Origin: Actinomyces faecalis
Lineage (GTDB): Bacteria; Actinomycetota; Actinomycetes; Actinomycetales; Actinomycetaceae
Assembly: GCF_013184985.2 (NCBI RefSeq)
Contig: NZ_CP063418.1
Span: 248,001-312,000, forward strand
Direction: 5' to 3'
DNA: 64,000 nt
Every line of letters begins with the position of its first letter. Within the stretch, counting starts at the first letter, position 1. Shown piece after piece: positions 48,453-61,828 of this stretch. The notes under the pieces are model-generated. The model searched no databases. It saw nothing but the letters and a program-made list of their open reading frames with translations, and was not told the DNA's origin. The translations under genes and the position numbers were made by a program.

Positions 48453-49493
48453 GTGGCACCCACTGCCCCCGCTGCCGTCATCGTCATGGCCGCCGGTCAG
48501 GGAACCCGCATGCGCTCAGCCACCCCGAAGGTCCTGCACCGCATCGGTGGGCGCAGCCTCGTGGACCACGCGGTCAGCGCCGCACGCGGTCTGGCGTCCG
48601 AGCGCCTCGTCGTGGTCGTACGTCACCAGCGTGACGCCGTCGTCGCCCACCTCGCCCAGGTCGCCCCGGACGCCGTCCCCGCGGACCAGGACGAGGTCCC
48701 CGGGACCGGACGTGCCGTGGCCTGCGCGCTGGCGGTGCTCCCGGCGGACCTGAGCGGCGCCGTCGTCGTGACCTCAGGGGACGTGCCGCTGCTGGACACC
48801 GCCACCTTGGAGGAGCTCGTCAGCCAGCACGTCAGCCGCGGTGACGCCGTGACCCTGCTGACCACCGAGCTGGAGGACCCCACCGGCTACGGCCGCGTCA
48901 TCAGGGCCGCTGCCACCCGCTCGGACGCGGACCCGCTGGCCGTGGCCGCCGTCGTCGAGCACCGGGACGCCAGCCCGGAGCAGCGAGCCGTGCGTGAGAT
49001 CAACGCCGGTGTCTACGTCTTCGACGCTGGCTTCCTGCGCCGCACCCTTGCCAGCCTCGGCACGGACAACGACCAGGGCGAGGTCTACCTCACCGACGTC
49101 GTCGCCGCTGCCTGGCAGGAGGGACGCTCCACCTCCGCGCTCACCGTGACCGACCACTGGCTCATCGAGGGCTGCAACGACCGCGCTCAGCTCGCCAGCC
49201 TCGGTGCGGAGCTCAACCGGCGCGTGCTGGCGCGGTGGATGGCTCAGGGGGTAGGTGTGGTGGACCCGTCCTCGACGTGGGTGGACGTGGACGCCACGCT
49301 GGCCCAGGACGTCGTTCTGGAGCCCGGCGTGCTCGTGCGAGGACGCACCCGCGTCGGCCAGGGCACCGTGGTCGGGGCATACTCCGTCCTTCAGGACGCC
49401 GACGTCCCGGCAGGCGCCGTCGTCGCGCCCCACAGCCAGCTTGACGGCAAGGAACCACAGACCTCAGCCGCCGTGGACCAGGCACGGCACTGA
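48453..49493 (+). CDS. glmU: UDP-GlcNAc pyrophosphorylase, short GlmU lacking acetyltransferase core
   Basis: The 346-residue protein starts at the GTG at 48453. The N-terminal uridyltransferase domain is intact (VIVMAAGQGTRMRSATPKVLHRIGGRSLVDHAV; DVPLLDTATLEELV; REINAGVYVFDAGFLRRTL; VYLTDVVAAA). It makes UDP-GlcNAc from UTP and GlcNAc-1-P. Only about three left-handed beta-helix coils remain (about residues 265-325, VDPSSTWVDVDATLAQDVVLEPG). The acetyl-CoA-binding coils and catalytic His/Asn/Lys region of normal 450-490-residue GlmU are absent. The acetylation of GlcN-1-P must then come from another gene. Only 66 bases lie before prs, and they hold no remnant. Confidence 0.9.
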   Translation: MAPTAPAAVIVMAAGQGTRMRSATPKVLHRIGGRSLVDHAVSAARGLASERLVVVVRHQRDAVVAHLAQVAPDAVPADQDEVPGTGRAVACALAVLPADLSGAVVVTSGDVPLLDTATLEELVSQHVSRGDAVTLLTTELEDPTGYGRVIRAAATRSDADPLAVAAVVEHRDASPEQRAVREINAGVYVFDAGFLRRTLASLGTDNDQGEVYLTDVVAAAWQEGRSTSALTVTDHWLIEGCNDRAQLASLGAELNRRVLARWMAQGVGVVDPSSTWVDVDATLAQDVVLEPGVLVRGRTRVGQGTVVGAYSVLQDADVPAGAVVAPHSQLDGKEPQTSAAVDQARH

Positions 49494-49559
49494 TCGCGTG
49501 ACAGGACACACCGCACGCAGGAACCAGGTCCCCAAGGGACTCGAGAGGGGTACTCGCTC

Positions 49560-50543
49560 ATGACGGGCATCATCACCAGCGGCGAGAAGCGACTCGTCAT
49601 CGTCTCGGGGCGCGCGCACCCCCAGCTGGCGGCTGACGTCGCGGCTGAGCTGGGGACGCAGGTGCTGTCCTCAACCTCCTACGACTTCGCCAACGGCGAG
49701 ACCTACGTCCGCTTCAACGAGTCCGTGCGCGGCTGCGACGTCTTCGTCATGCAGTCCCACGGTGACCGCGTCAACGACTGGCTCATGGAACAGCTCATTA
49801 TGGTCGATGCGCTCAAGCGCGCCTCGGCCAAGCGGATCAGCGTGGTGGCGCCCTTCTTCCCCTACGCCCGCCAGGACAAGAAGCACCTGGGGCGCGAGCC
49901 CATCAGCGCGCGACTGGTCGCGGACCTGTACAAGCAGGCCGGCGCAGACCGCCTCATGAGCGTGGACCTGCACACCAGCCAGGAGCAGGGCTTCTTCGAC
50001 GGCCCCTGGGACCACCTGTGGGCCCAGCCGGTCCTCGTGGACTACATCCGTGGCCGGGTCGATCCCGCCAACACCACCGTGGTCTCCCCGGACGCCGGCC
50101 GTATCCGCGTGGCCGAGCGCTGGGCGAGCTCGCTGGGTGGCACCCCGCTGGCCTTCGTCCACAAGACGCGTGACATCACCCGCCCCAACGAGTCGGTGGC
50201 CAACCGTGTCGTCGGTGAGGTCGCGGGCCGCTCCTGCGTCCTGGTCGACGACATGATCGACACCGGTGGCACGATCGCCAAGGCGGTCAAGGTCCTGCTG
50301 GACTCCGGCGCTAAGGACGTCATCGTCGCGGCCACGCACGGTGTGCTCTCAGGCCCGGCTGTGGACCGCCTGTCGACCTCGGGGGCGCGCGAGGTCGTCA
50401 TCACCGACACCCTGCCCATCGCGGAGGCCAAGCGCTTCAAGCAGCTGACGATCCTGCCGATCGCCCCGCTGCTGGCCCGCGCGATCCGGGCTGTCTTCGA
50501 CGACGGATCGGTGACCTCCCTGTTCGACACCGCCGGGGTCTGA
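49560..50543 (+). CDS. prs: Ribose-phosphate pyrophosphokinase
   Basis: The 327-residue class I enzyme makes PRPP from ribose-5-phosphate and ATP, feeding nucleotide, His and Trp synthesis and, in actinobacteria, decaprenyl-phospho-arabinose. Motifs: FANGETYVRFNESVRGCDVFVMQSH, SVVAPFFPYARQDKKHLGREPISARLVADL (ATP loop), DLHTSQEQGFFDGPWDHLWAQP, and the PRPP loop CVLVDDMIDTGGTIAKA. It follows glmU as in most actinobacteria. Good ribosome site (GAGAGGGG) nine bases before the ATG. Confidence 0.96.
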   Translation: MTGIITSGEKRLVIVSGRAHPQLAADVAAELGTQVLSSTSYDFANGETYVRFNESVRGCDVFVMQSHGDRVNDWLMEQLIMVDALKRASAKRISVVAPFFPYARQDKKHLGREPISARLVADLYKQAGADRLMSVDLHTSQEQGFFDGPWDHLWAQPVLVDYIRGRVDPANTTVVSPDAGRIRVAERWASSLGGTPLAFVHKTRDITRPNESVANRVVGEVAGRSCVLVDDMIDTGGTIAKAVKVLLDSGAKDVIVAATHGVLSGPAVDRLSTSGAREVVITDTLPIAEAKRFKQLTILPIAPLLARAIRAVFDDGSVTSLFDTAGV

Positions 50544-50570
50544 GGCATCGGACCTTTTCCGCTTGCTGCA

Positions 50571-50610
50571 GTGGGCACGCCTTGGGTCAGAGGGCCTCAG
50601 GCGTGCCCAC
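50571..50610 (+). terminator. Terminator after prs
   Basis: A perfect 12-bp stem (50571-50582 with 50599-50610) lies 28 bases after the stop and closes the glmU-prs unit. Confidence 0.65.
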
Positions 50611-50664
50611 CGGTGTCCCTTGTGCTCGGGGTGAGGGACTGTCCCCTCTGCGGCACCGATTAAT

Positions 50665-50738
50665 CAAGATATCTTGCATATGTCATAAGTTCTTTCGGGT
50701 ATGACCTATGAGACAGACGGGGACTAGAGTCCTATGCT
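50665..50738 (+). promoter_or_regulatory. AT-rich promoter with two operator-like palindromes
   Basis: CAAGATATCTTG (50665-50676) is a perfect 12-bp palindrome. Next to it, CATATGTCATA (50677-50687) and TATGACCTATG (50700-50710) are inverted repeats matching at 10 of 11 positions. A candidate promoter follows: GAGACA at 50710 and TATGCT at 50733 with 17 bases between. The right repeat arm touches the -35 box. Such packing suggests binding by a dimeric regulator. Confidence 0.55.
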
Positions 50739-50774
50739 GAGAGGGCATCATCCCTCCGTGAGATTGGTGAGACA

Positions 50775-52043
50775 ATGACTCGTCTTAGCCGTCCTGTTGC
50801 TGTGCTCGGTGCAGCCCTGCTCACTGCCGTGTTCGCAGCACCCGCCGCCGCACAGACCACCGTGGACACCTACCCGGAAACTCCGTTGACCAATGCCGTT
50901 CTCCCGATTGTCCACACCTATCACCGCTCTGACCACATCAAGCCCAACATCCTGAACCCGCGTCCGGTGTGCAACTCTGCTGAGGACTATCGCACCACCG
51001 TCTACAAGGCTGCGCGCTCTTTCACTCCAGCGGGTACCGTCTCAACGACGAATGACACCGCAGCCACGATCCCGCTGACGCAGAACACCTCAAAGACTCA
51101 CTCGGTCACCCTCACAGTCTCGGGAGACCTCACCCACTCCTCCTCGATCAACCTTGGTAGTGGCGGCTCTCAGACCCAGGATGGTCAGGCTATGAACGTC
51201 TCGGCCGGCATCACCTCCACGCTGACCAAGCGACTGGGGGCGTCCATGTCTGCCTCGCTGTCCTGGAGCGCTGGCCAGCAGATCGGTCCGTACGACGTAC
51301 CTGCTGGTCACACCGGTGAGGCTACGTATGGCTTTGAAACTCTGAGTCTGACTGGCACGCAGCAGTACTGCCGTCCCAATGGCACCTGGTCCACTCCGAC
51401 CGCCTGGCGTGCCTTCACCCCGATCCGCAACGAGGTCAAGGTCAAGCTCTACGACAACGCCACCGGTGCTTCCTCCTCGCTGGGTAGCTCGACCTCCTCC
51501 AACATGCCGATCTACACCCAGATCCCCGTGGATGAGGCTCAACCCGTTGACGGCGTGGCTGAGGGTGACTTCGACTTGCGTCCTTCCTTCACGGTGTCGG
51601 CTCTCAAGGCCAAGGGCTACGCTGGATCTGTGGCTCTGCGTGTCACCAATGACGGCGCAAAGTCCTACGAGGCCACGCCCGAGCACCCCGTGCGTTTCAA
51701 GGTTGAGGTGAAGACTGCTGAAGGGCCTGAAGGCGTCGACCGCCTTATCACGACGTCGAACTTCAACGGTGCCTACGTGCGTGACCTCGGTTTTGACCGT
51801 GGTAGCTCCACTCGCACCTTCGAAGTGACGCTCTCTAACCCCGTCGAGCCGGGGGAGACCACCCTGGTGAGTGCTTTCTCCTTCGGTGACGGTTTGACAA
51901 AGCTCGGGCGCGTGGTCAACTACATGGAAGTGACCCAGACCGGTCGTGTGGCAGGAGATGTCTCCACCGCCAACGATCTTCAGCAGGACTCACGTAAGGT
52001 GACCCTCACCGATGGTGGACGTAGCAATCCTGGCTTGTTCTGA
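50775..52043 (+). CDS. Secreted beta-rich protein of unknown function
   Basis: The 422-residue protein has a clean signal peptide (MTRLSRPVAVLGAALLTAVFAAPAAA, cleavage before Gln27). Residues 95-175 are Ser/Thr-rich with alternating polar/hydrophobic residues (SVTLTVSGDLTHSSSINLGS; LGASMSASLSWSAG) and then PYDVPAGHTGEATYGFETLS. That pattern resembles the pore-forming segment of aerolysin/MTX2-type toxins, but this is a visual resemblance only. Only two Cys are present (66 and 199), suggesting one disulfide. The C-terminal 130 residues look like an immunoglobulin-like sandwich. There is no LPXTG anchor. Base composition is less GC-rich than neighbours. I do not recognise the family. Confidence 0.75.
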   Translation: MTRLSRPVAVLGAALLTAVFAAPAAAQTTVDTYPETPLTNAVLPIVHTYHRSDHIKPNILNPRPVCNSAEDYRTTVYKAARSFTPAGTVSTTNDTAATIPLTQNTSKTHSVTLTVSGDLTHSSSINLGSGGSQTQDGQAMNVSAGITSTLTKRLGASMSASLSWSAGQQIGPYDVPAGHTGEATYGFETLSLTGTQQYCRPNGTWSTPTAWRAFTPIRNEVKVKLYDNATGASSSLGSSTSSNMPIYTQIPVDEAQPVDGVAEGDFDLRPSFTVSALKAKGYAGSVALRVTNDGAKSYEATPEHPVRFKVEVKTAEGPEGVDRLITTSNFNGAYVRDLGFDRGSSTRTFEVTLSNPVEPGETTLVSAFSFGDGLTKLGRVVNYMEVTQTGRVAGDVSTANDLQQDSRKVTLTDGGRSNPGLF

Positions 52044-52073
52044 TCTCTAGTCTTGCCTTGAGGTGATTCCCAC

Positions 52074-52123
52074 AGTGGGGCTCGGCGATACAGCACGATC
52101 ATGCTGTATCGCCGAGCCCCACT
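52074..52123. terminator. Terminator between secreted gene and mfd
   Basis: Arms 52074-52095 and 52102-52123 are perfectly complementary over 22 bp with a 6-base loop (CGATCA). The hairpin lies 30 bases past the stop of the secreted-protein gene. Confidence 0.8.
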
Positions 52124-52177
52124 AGTGGCTCTTCCTCATAGCGCTGCCCCGCTTGTCACAGTGCCTAGACTGCTGCG

Positions 52178-55927
<3,750 letters not shown>

Positions 55928-56067
55928 CCCTGCTCCGGGTGGGCGAGCGTGAGCCTCTGCCTCCGGCGCGCCCGGCTGGGGCGCGCCGGGGCGACGGCGG
56001 GCGGCGACGTCGTCGGCGAGCGGGCTACCATGTGCCTGTCCTGACGCACTGTCACAAGGAGATCCTC

Positions 56068-56613
56068 GTGCTCACCACTGCCTCGCGCCGCGTGCGCGTC
56101 CTCGCCGCCGGCGTCCTTCTGGTCGCGTCCGGGGCCCTGACGGCCTGCTCGGCGCACCCGGGCCAGGCTGCTGTGGCGCAGTTCATCGGGCTGGACGGTA
56201 CGCAGCAGGAGATCAGCGTCTCCGAGAAGGACCTGGACGGGGCGACCAGCGACCTGGTTGCGCTGGGATGGACTCGTGACCGCGTCCTGAACGGGCTGCT
56301 TCAGGCGCCGGTCTACTTCGAGCTGGCGGAGAAGTACGGACTGTCCGTGCCTGACACGGACGTGGACACCATCCTCTCCCAGATCAACCCCGAGGCCTCG
56401 TCCTTCTCCGAGGGCGCCCGCACGATCGCCCGCCTGTCGTCCGTCAGCGCGCAGCTCCAGGGCCTTGGTACCCAGGAGGCCGGCCAGGTTCGGACTGACT
56501 TCGCCGCCATGGCCGAGTCCTTCCGCTCCACGCCCTCGCCGCGCTACACCTCCGAGCGCCCGTGGGAGATCCAGGACGCCTCGGCCCTCTCGCTCGGTGG
56601 CCTGCGGAAGTGA
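56068..56613 (+). CDS. Small lipoprotein beside mfd (SurA-N-like region)
   Basis: The product has 181 residues from the GTG at 56068; upstream codons are GC-rich and lack an export signal. The N-terminus is a lipoprotein signal (VRVLAAGVLLVASGALTAC, lipobox LTAC with Cys near residue 27). The mature part (ISVSEKDLDGATSDLVAL, then VLNGLLQAPVYFELAEKYGLSVPDTDVDTIL) is helical and resembles the N-terminal chaperone region of SurA/PrsA-type foldases. No peptidyl-prolyl isomerase domain is present. It sits between mfd and eno, where actinobacteria often have a similar gene, and is likely anchored outside the membrane. Confidence 0.75.
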   Translation: MLTTASRRVRVLAAGVLLVASGALTACSAHPGQAAVAQFIGLDGTQQEISVSEKDLDGATSDLVALGWTRDRVLNGLLQAPVYFELAEKYGLSVPDTDVDTILSQINPEASSFSEGARTIARLSSVSAQLQGLGTQEAGQVRTDFAAMAESFRSTPSPRYTSERPWEIQDASALSLGGLRK

Positions 56614-56699
56614 CCCGGAAGCGGGATACGTCACGCCCGGCGTGAACATGGGAATCACAGGGGACCTCCGCCCTCGTGCCTGAGGGACGGGGCCGGTAG

Positions 56700-58031
<1,332 letters not shown>

Positions 58032-58080
58032 GTCCCTGCGCTGCTGACGCAGCACCCGGCGCAGGGCGAGCCCTGTGCCA

Positions 58081-58140
58081 CCGTACGCACCGGCGGGGTG
58101 CGACCCGGGTACCCGGGTCGCACCCCGCCGGTGCGTACGG
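58081..58140 (+). terminator. 60-nt perfect palindrome after eno
   Basis: All 30 bases from 58081 are perfectly complementary to the last 30 ending at 58140, with no unpaired centre (core CCCGGGTACCCGGG). It lies 49 bases past the eno stop and would form a very stable terminator hairpin or a DNA cruciform. Confidence 0.8.
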
Positions 58141-58221
58141 ATGACAGCGGACCACGGGTCGTGAGCAACGCACCGACCGGACGTCGTGCCACTTCCCAGC
58201 CAGGTGAGGCAGGATCGGCTC

Positions 58222-58995
58222 ATGACGCCGCGCCGACCCTCACCCGCCCGACCGGGCGCCCGCCCTGGGGCGCGTCCCGGTTCACGTGGTGCCGGCCGAC
58301 AGACCTCCTCCCGCCAGGGCAGCGCGCGAGAAGGCCCCTCCGCTCCAGGGCGCGCAGCCTCCTCGGGATCGCGCGAGCCACAGGCCTCCCAGGCGTCGCG
58401 CACGTCTGAGATCAGGCAGAGCGGGGACAGCGGTCAGGCGTCTCGTCCCTCGTCCCGCACGACGCCGGAGTACACGATGCTCCGCCTCGGCGGCCCGGAC
58501 GGAATCGCCGTCCCAGCCCGGGTGCTCATCCTGGCCCTGGTGCTTCTCTTCGCCTTCGTCATTACCTTCCCGGCGCTGCGTGGGTACCTGTCCCAGCAGG
58601 CGCAGTACGACGCTGTCATCAAGCAGCTGACGCAGGCCCGCGCCACCTCCACGGCGCTGGAGTCAGAGCTGGCACAGTGGGACGACGAGGCCTACGTACG
58701 GGCTCAGGCACGTGAGCGCCTGTCCTACGTCATGCCGGGGGAGACCACCTACGTCGTCGTCGGAGCGGACCGGCTCGAGGACCGCTCTGAGCAGGAGGCC
58801 AGGGCCGCGGCTGAGGCCGAGGCTGGCGGCCCCTGGTACACGGTGCTGCGCGAGTCGGCTGAGGTTGCTGGCGCTACCGGTGAGAAGGCGCCACCGGAGG
58901 AGTCTCAGCGGGGCTGGTCGACCTCGGTCCCCACGATCCCGACCCCGACCTCTGAATCTGCTGACCAGCCTGCCGTCGAGTCCGGCGCGCAGTAA
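58222..58995 (+). CDS. FtsB/DivIC-family septum formation protein
   Basis: With the ATG at 58222 the protein has 257 residues. A disordered Arg/Pro/Ser-rich cytoplasmic region (about 95 residues) precedes one membrane helix (VPARVLILALVLLFAFVITFPAL). A short coiled coil follows (RGYLSQQAQYDAVIKQLTQARATSTALESELAQWDDEAYVRAQARERLSYVMPGE), which is the FtsB/DivIC signature. Such proteins link FtsQ and FtsL in the divisome. The tail is Pro/Thr-rich and outer. The gene lies between eno and DUF501, the standard actinobacterial position. Confidence 0.92.
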   Translation: MTPRRPSPARPGARPGARPGSRGAGRQTSSRQGSAREGPSAPGRAASSGSREPQASQASRTSEIRQSGDSGQASRPSSRTTPEYTMLRLGGPDGIAVPARVLILALVLLFAFVITFPALRGYLSQQAQYDAVIKQLTQARATSTALESELAQWDDEAYVRAQARERLSYVMPGETTYVVVGADRLEDRSEQEARAAAEAEAGGPWYTVLRESAEVAGATGEKAPPEESQRGWSTSVPTIPTPTSESADQPAVESGAQ

Positions 58996-59018
58996 CGACC
59001 CCGTCAGGAAGGAGCTTC

Positions 59019-59600
59019 ATGAGCACGCTGCCTGAGCACGCCAGTGCCCCGACGCCCCAGGACCCCGGTCTCGCACCGGCGGCCGGGCTGTCAGCGACCT
59101 GCCGTACCGGGGAGGTCAGCGAGGCGGACCTGGAGGCGCTGGGCGAGCAGCTGGGCCGGGTCCCTCGCGGCGTCGTCGGCATCGCCGCGCGCTGCGTGTG
59201 CGGTCGCCCGACCGTCGTGCGCACGGCTCCGCGCCTGCCTGACGGCTCGCCCTTCCCTACCAGCTACTACCTCACTCACCCGGCCGCGGTGAAGGGCTGC
59301 TCGACCCTGGAGGCCGAGCACCTCATGGAGGACTACAACGCCCGGCTGGGTGAGGACCCCGAGCTGGCAGCGGCCTACGCCCGCGCCCACGAGGACTACC
59401 TCGCCCGTCGCGCCGAGCTGGGAAGCGTCGAGGAGATCGACGGTGTCTCGGCCGGCGGCATGCCGACCCGGGTCAAGTGCCTGCACGCCCTGCTCGGCCA
59501 CGCCCTGGCGGCCGGCCCTGGCGTCAACCCTGTTGGTGACCTCACCCTGGAGACGCTGCGCGAGCGCGGGATGTGGGACCCGCAGCGCTGCAGCTGCTGA
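59019..59600 (+). CDS. DUF501 domain protein
   Basis: This 193-residue cytoplasmic protein has the DUF501 core (GVVGIAARCVCGRPTVVRTAPRLPDGSPFPTSYYLTHP) and CSTLEAEHLMEDYNARLGEDP. Several Cys/His residues (CVCG; CLHALLGHALA; CSC at the very end) could bind metal, though no known site is demonstrated. The function is unknown across the family. It is placed directly after the FtsB-like gene and before Ppx/GppA, as in most actinobacteria. AGGAGCTTC gives a ribosome site. Confidence 0.9.
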   Translation: MSTLPEHASAPTPQDPGLAPAAGLSATCRTGEVSEADLEALGEQLGRVPRGVVGIAARCVCGRPTVVRTAPRLPDGSPFPTSYYLTHPAAVKGCSTLEAEHLMEDYNARLGEDPELAAAYARAHEDYLARRAELGSVEEIDGVSAGGMPTRVKCLHALLGHALAAGPGVNPVGDLTLETLRERGMWDPQRCSC

Positions 59601-59685
59601 GGCCTGCCGGCCACCCTGGCAGTGCCGGGCGCCCACGTCTGTCCGCTGCCTCCTGACCTGCTGTGACGTACCAAGGAGAATCAGC

Positions 59686-60672
59686 ATGACCCGAGTCGCC
59701 GCTATCGACTGCGGCACCAACACCATCCGCCTGCTGGTGGCCGATCTTGCCTCGTACGAGGACGGGACGAGGCTGGTCCAGCTGGTACGCGAGAACGAGA
59801 TCGTGCGCCTGGGCCAGGGTGTTGACCGAACCGGCCGTCTGGACGAGGAGGCTCTGGAGCGCACCCTCGCCGTCGTGGCCTCCTACGCAGCGACCTGTCG
59901 CGCCCAGGGGGTGGAGCGTGTGCGATTCGTGGCGACCTCAGCCACGCGCGACGCCTCCAACCGGTCAGTGTTCGTCGACGGGGTGAGAGAGCGTCTGGGC
60001 GTCGAGCCCGAGGTCGTGACCGGTCAGGAGGAGGCGCGCCTGTCCTTCGCCGGCTCCTCCCTCTGCCTGGACCGCCTCACGGGCGACGTACCGGCAGGCC
60101 CCCACCTCGTCGTCGACCTCGGTGGTGGTTCCACCGAGCTCGTCCTGGGGCAGCGTGGTCCGCAGGCCGCGTTCTCCATGGACACCGGCTCGGTGCGTGT
60201 CACCGAGCGCTACCTGGCCGACGGGGTCACGCCCGCCTCCGAGGCGTCGGCGCGCGCCCACGTGCGCGAGCTGCTGGACCGGGCCGGCGACGTCGTCGAC
60301 CTGTCCGCAGCCACCCGCCTCGTGGGCCTGGCGGGTACCATCACGACGGTCACCGCCCACGCCCTGGGGCTGACGGACTTCGATCCTGACGCCCTGGACG
60401 GAGCCGAGGTCCCGGTCGAGACGATGCTGGCCTCCGCGGAGGAGGTCGTGCACTCGACCGCGGCCGAGCGGGAGTCCTGGGCCTACCTGCGGCCGGGACG
60501 CCGCGACGTCATCGCGGCCGGGGCACTGGTGTGGTCCGAGGTCATCACGCGCGTCATGGCCGAGACCGCAGCGGGACCGTCCCCGGTGACCTCCTCGATC
60601 ACCTCCCTGTCTGACATCCTGGACGGGATCGCCCTGTCCATGGCTGACGGCGCGGCGGCGGTCAGCGCATGA
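59686..60672 (+). CDS. Ppx/GppA exopolyphosphatase family protein
   Basis: The 328-residue ASKHA-fold phosphatase hydrolyses polyphosphate or pppGpp. The phosphate-1 loop is VAAIDCGTNTIRLLVADL, SATRDASNR and GQEEARLSFAG lie in the middle, and DLGGGSTELVLG is the phosphate-2 loop. The start at the ATG 59686 is supported by the AAGGAGAA site and the conserved opening; a longer frame upstream runs through DUF501 in another frame. The family has short (PPX1) and long forms; this one lacks the HD-like C-terminal extension. It overlaps aroD by four bases. Confidence 0.93.
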   Translation: MTRVAAIDCGTNTIRLLVADLASYEDGTRLVQLVRENEIVRLGQGVDRTGRLDEEALERTLAVVASYAATCRAQGVERVRFVATSATRDASNRSVFVDGVRERLGVEPEVVTGQEEARLSFAGSSLCLDRLTGDVPAGPHLVVDLGGGSTELVLGQRGPQAAFSMDTGSVRVTERYLADGVTPASEASARAHVRELLDRAGDVVDLSAATRLVGLAGTITTVTAHALGLTDFDPDALDGAEVPVETMLASAEEVVHSTAAERESWAYLRPGRRDVIAAGALVWSEVITRVMAETAAGPSPVTSSITSLSDILDGIALSMADGAAAVSA

Positions 60673-61598
60673 ACAGGGCGGCTCCTGACGACCTCGCGGC
60701 GCAGCTGGAGCGGATGACCGCCTCGGCCAGGGCGGCCGGGCTCGCTGTGCCCGGGTCCCCGGGCTGCCCGCGCCCGAGCACCTGGCGCGGTGCACAGCTG
60801 GGAGGGCGCCGCCCGGTCATCGCCGTGGCGACGACCGGGCGCACACCCGCCCAGGCCGCCTCCCAGGCCGCGGCGGCCCGCGACCACGGGGCTGACGTCG
60901 TCGAGCTGCGCCTGGACCTGCTTCAGCCCGCCACCGGGGCGGGGCTGGTCGAGGGGGCCAGCGCCGGACAGTCGCTGGCGGAGCGGCTCTGGCCCGCCGT
61001 CGGGCAGGTGGGGGCCGAGCTGGTGGCGACGGACCTGCCGCTGCTACTCACTGTACGCACCTCGGCCGAGGGTGGAGGGGTCCAGGTGGACGACGCAGCC
61101 TACCGGGCGCTGCTTGCCGCCCTGGTCGAGGCCTGCGGCCGGGACGAGACCGCACGACAGGTGGTCGCGGCCGTGGACGTCGAGCTGGCACGTGGCTGCG
61201 TGGGAGATATCGCGGACCTGGGCGGGACCACGGCTGGGATCGACGTGGTCGCCTCGGCACACTTCTTTACCTCCACGCCGGCCGAGGACGAGATCGTGGG
61301 ACTCCTGGAGAGGATGGAGGTCGAGGGGGCACAGGTCGCCAAGGTCGCGGTCATGCCCGTGAGTGACGACGACGTCGCCCGCCTCCTGCGTGCCGCCCTG
61401 CGGGCACGCTCTCACCTTCAGGGGCCGCTGGTCGCGATCGCGATGGGGGAGCGCGGCGCCGTCACTCGCCTGGCTGGAGGGCTGTTCGGCTCAAGCCTGA
61501 CCTTTGCGACCGCCGGCGCCGCGGCCTCTGCCCCGGGGCAGCTGCCCGTGGCACAGGTACGCCGCGCCCTGGAGAGGCTGGGCCGATCACCCGCCTGA
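60669..61598 (+). CDS. aroD: Type I 3-dehydroquinate dehydratase
   Basis: The 309-residue TIM-barrel class I enzyme forms a Schiff base with dehydroquinate in the shikimate pathway. Signatures include DVVELRLDLLQP, PLLLTVRTSAEGGG, the active-site Lys in AQVAKVAVMPVSDDDV, and LFGSSLTFATAGAAASAPGQLPV at the C-terminus. The N-terminal 50 residues precede the barrel. It overlaps the Ppx/GppA gene (ATGA), and a short hairpin (61621-61628 with 61635-61642) follows. Many actinobacteria use type II AroQ instead, so a type I enzyme here is notable but not unique. Confidence 0.93.
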   Translation: MNRAAPDDLAAQLERMTASARAAGLAVPGSPGCPRPSTWRGAQLGGRRPVIAVATTGRTPAQAASQAAAARDHGADVVELRLDLLQPATGAGLVEGASAGQSLAERLWPAVGQVGAELVATDLPLLLTVRTSAEGGGVQVDDAAYRALLAALVEACGRDETARQVVAAVDVELARGCVGDIADLGGTTAGIDVVASAHFFTSTPAEDEIVGLLERMEVEGAQVAKVAVMPVSDDDVARLLRAALRARSHLQGPLVAIAMGERGAVTRLAGGLFGSSLTFATAGAAASAPGQLPVAQVRRALERLGRSPA

Positions 61599-61620
61599 GG
61601 CCGGCGCGGGGTGCAGGCGG

Positions 61621-61642
61621 ACGGTGAGTCCTGTCTCACCGT
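61621..61642 (+). terminator. Short hairpin after aroD
   Basis: ACGGTGAG (61621-61628) pairs with CTCACCGT (61635-61642) around a 6-base loop. The rest of the 230-base gap before rplY holds a CACGTG repeat pair (near 61708-61724) but no clear promoter or leader-binding motif. Confidence 0.5.
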
Positions 61643-61828
61643 TGCCCGGTCTGGGCCTGCTGCTGGACGAGCAGGTAGGGTTGACGACGTTGCCCCGGCG
61701 AGGGACACGTGCTGCGCACGTGCATCCGTGATCGACGTGGTGGTACCAGGAGGTACTGCGCGTCGTCGCGCCCTCCCGGACCACCAGACCTGCGGGGCCC
61801 GGCCCCGCCTGAGAAGAGGAGAACCCTC

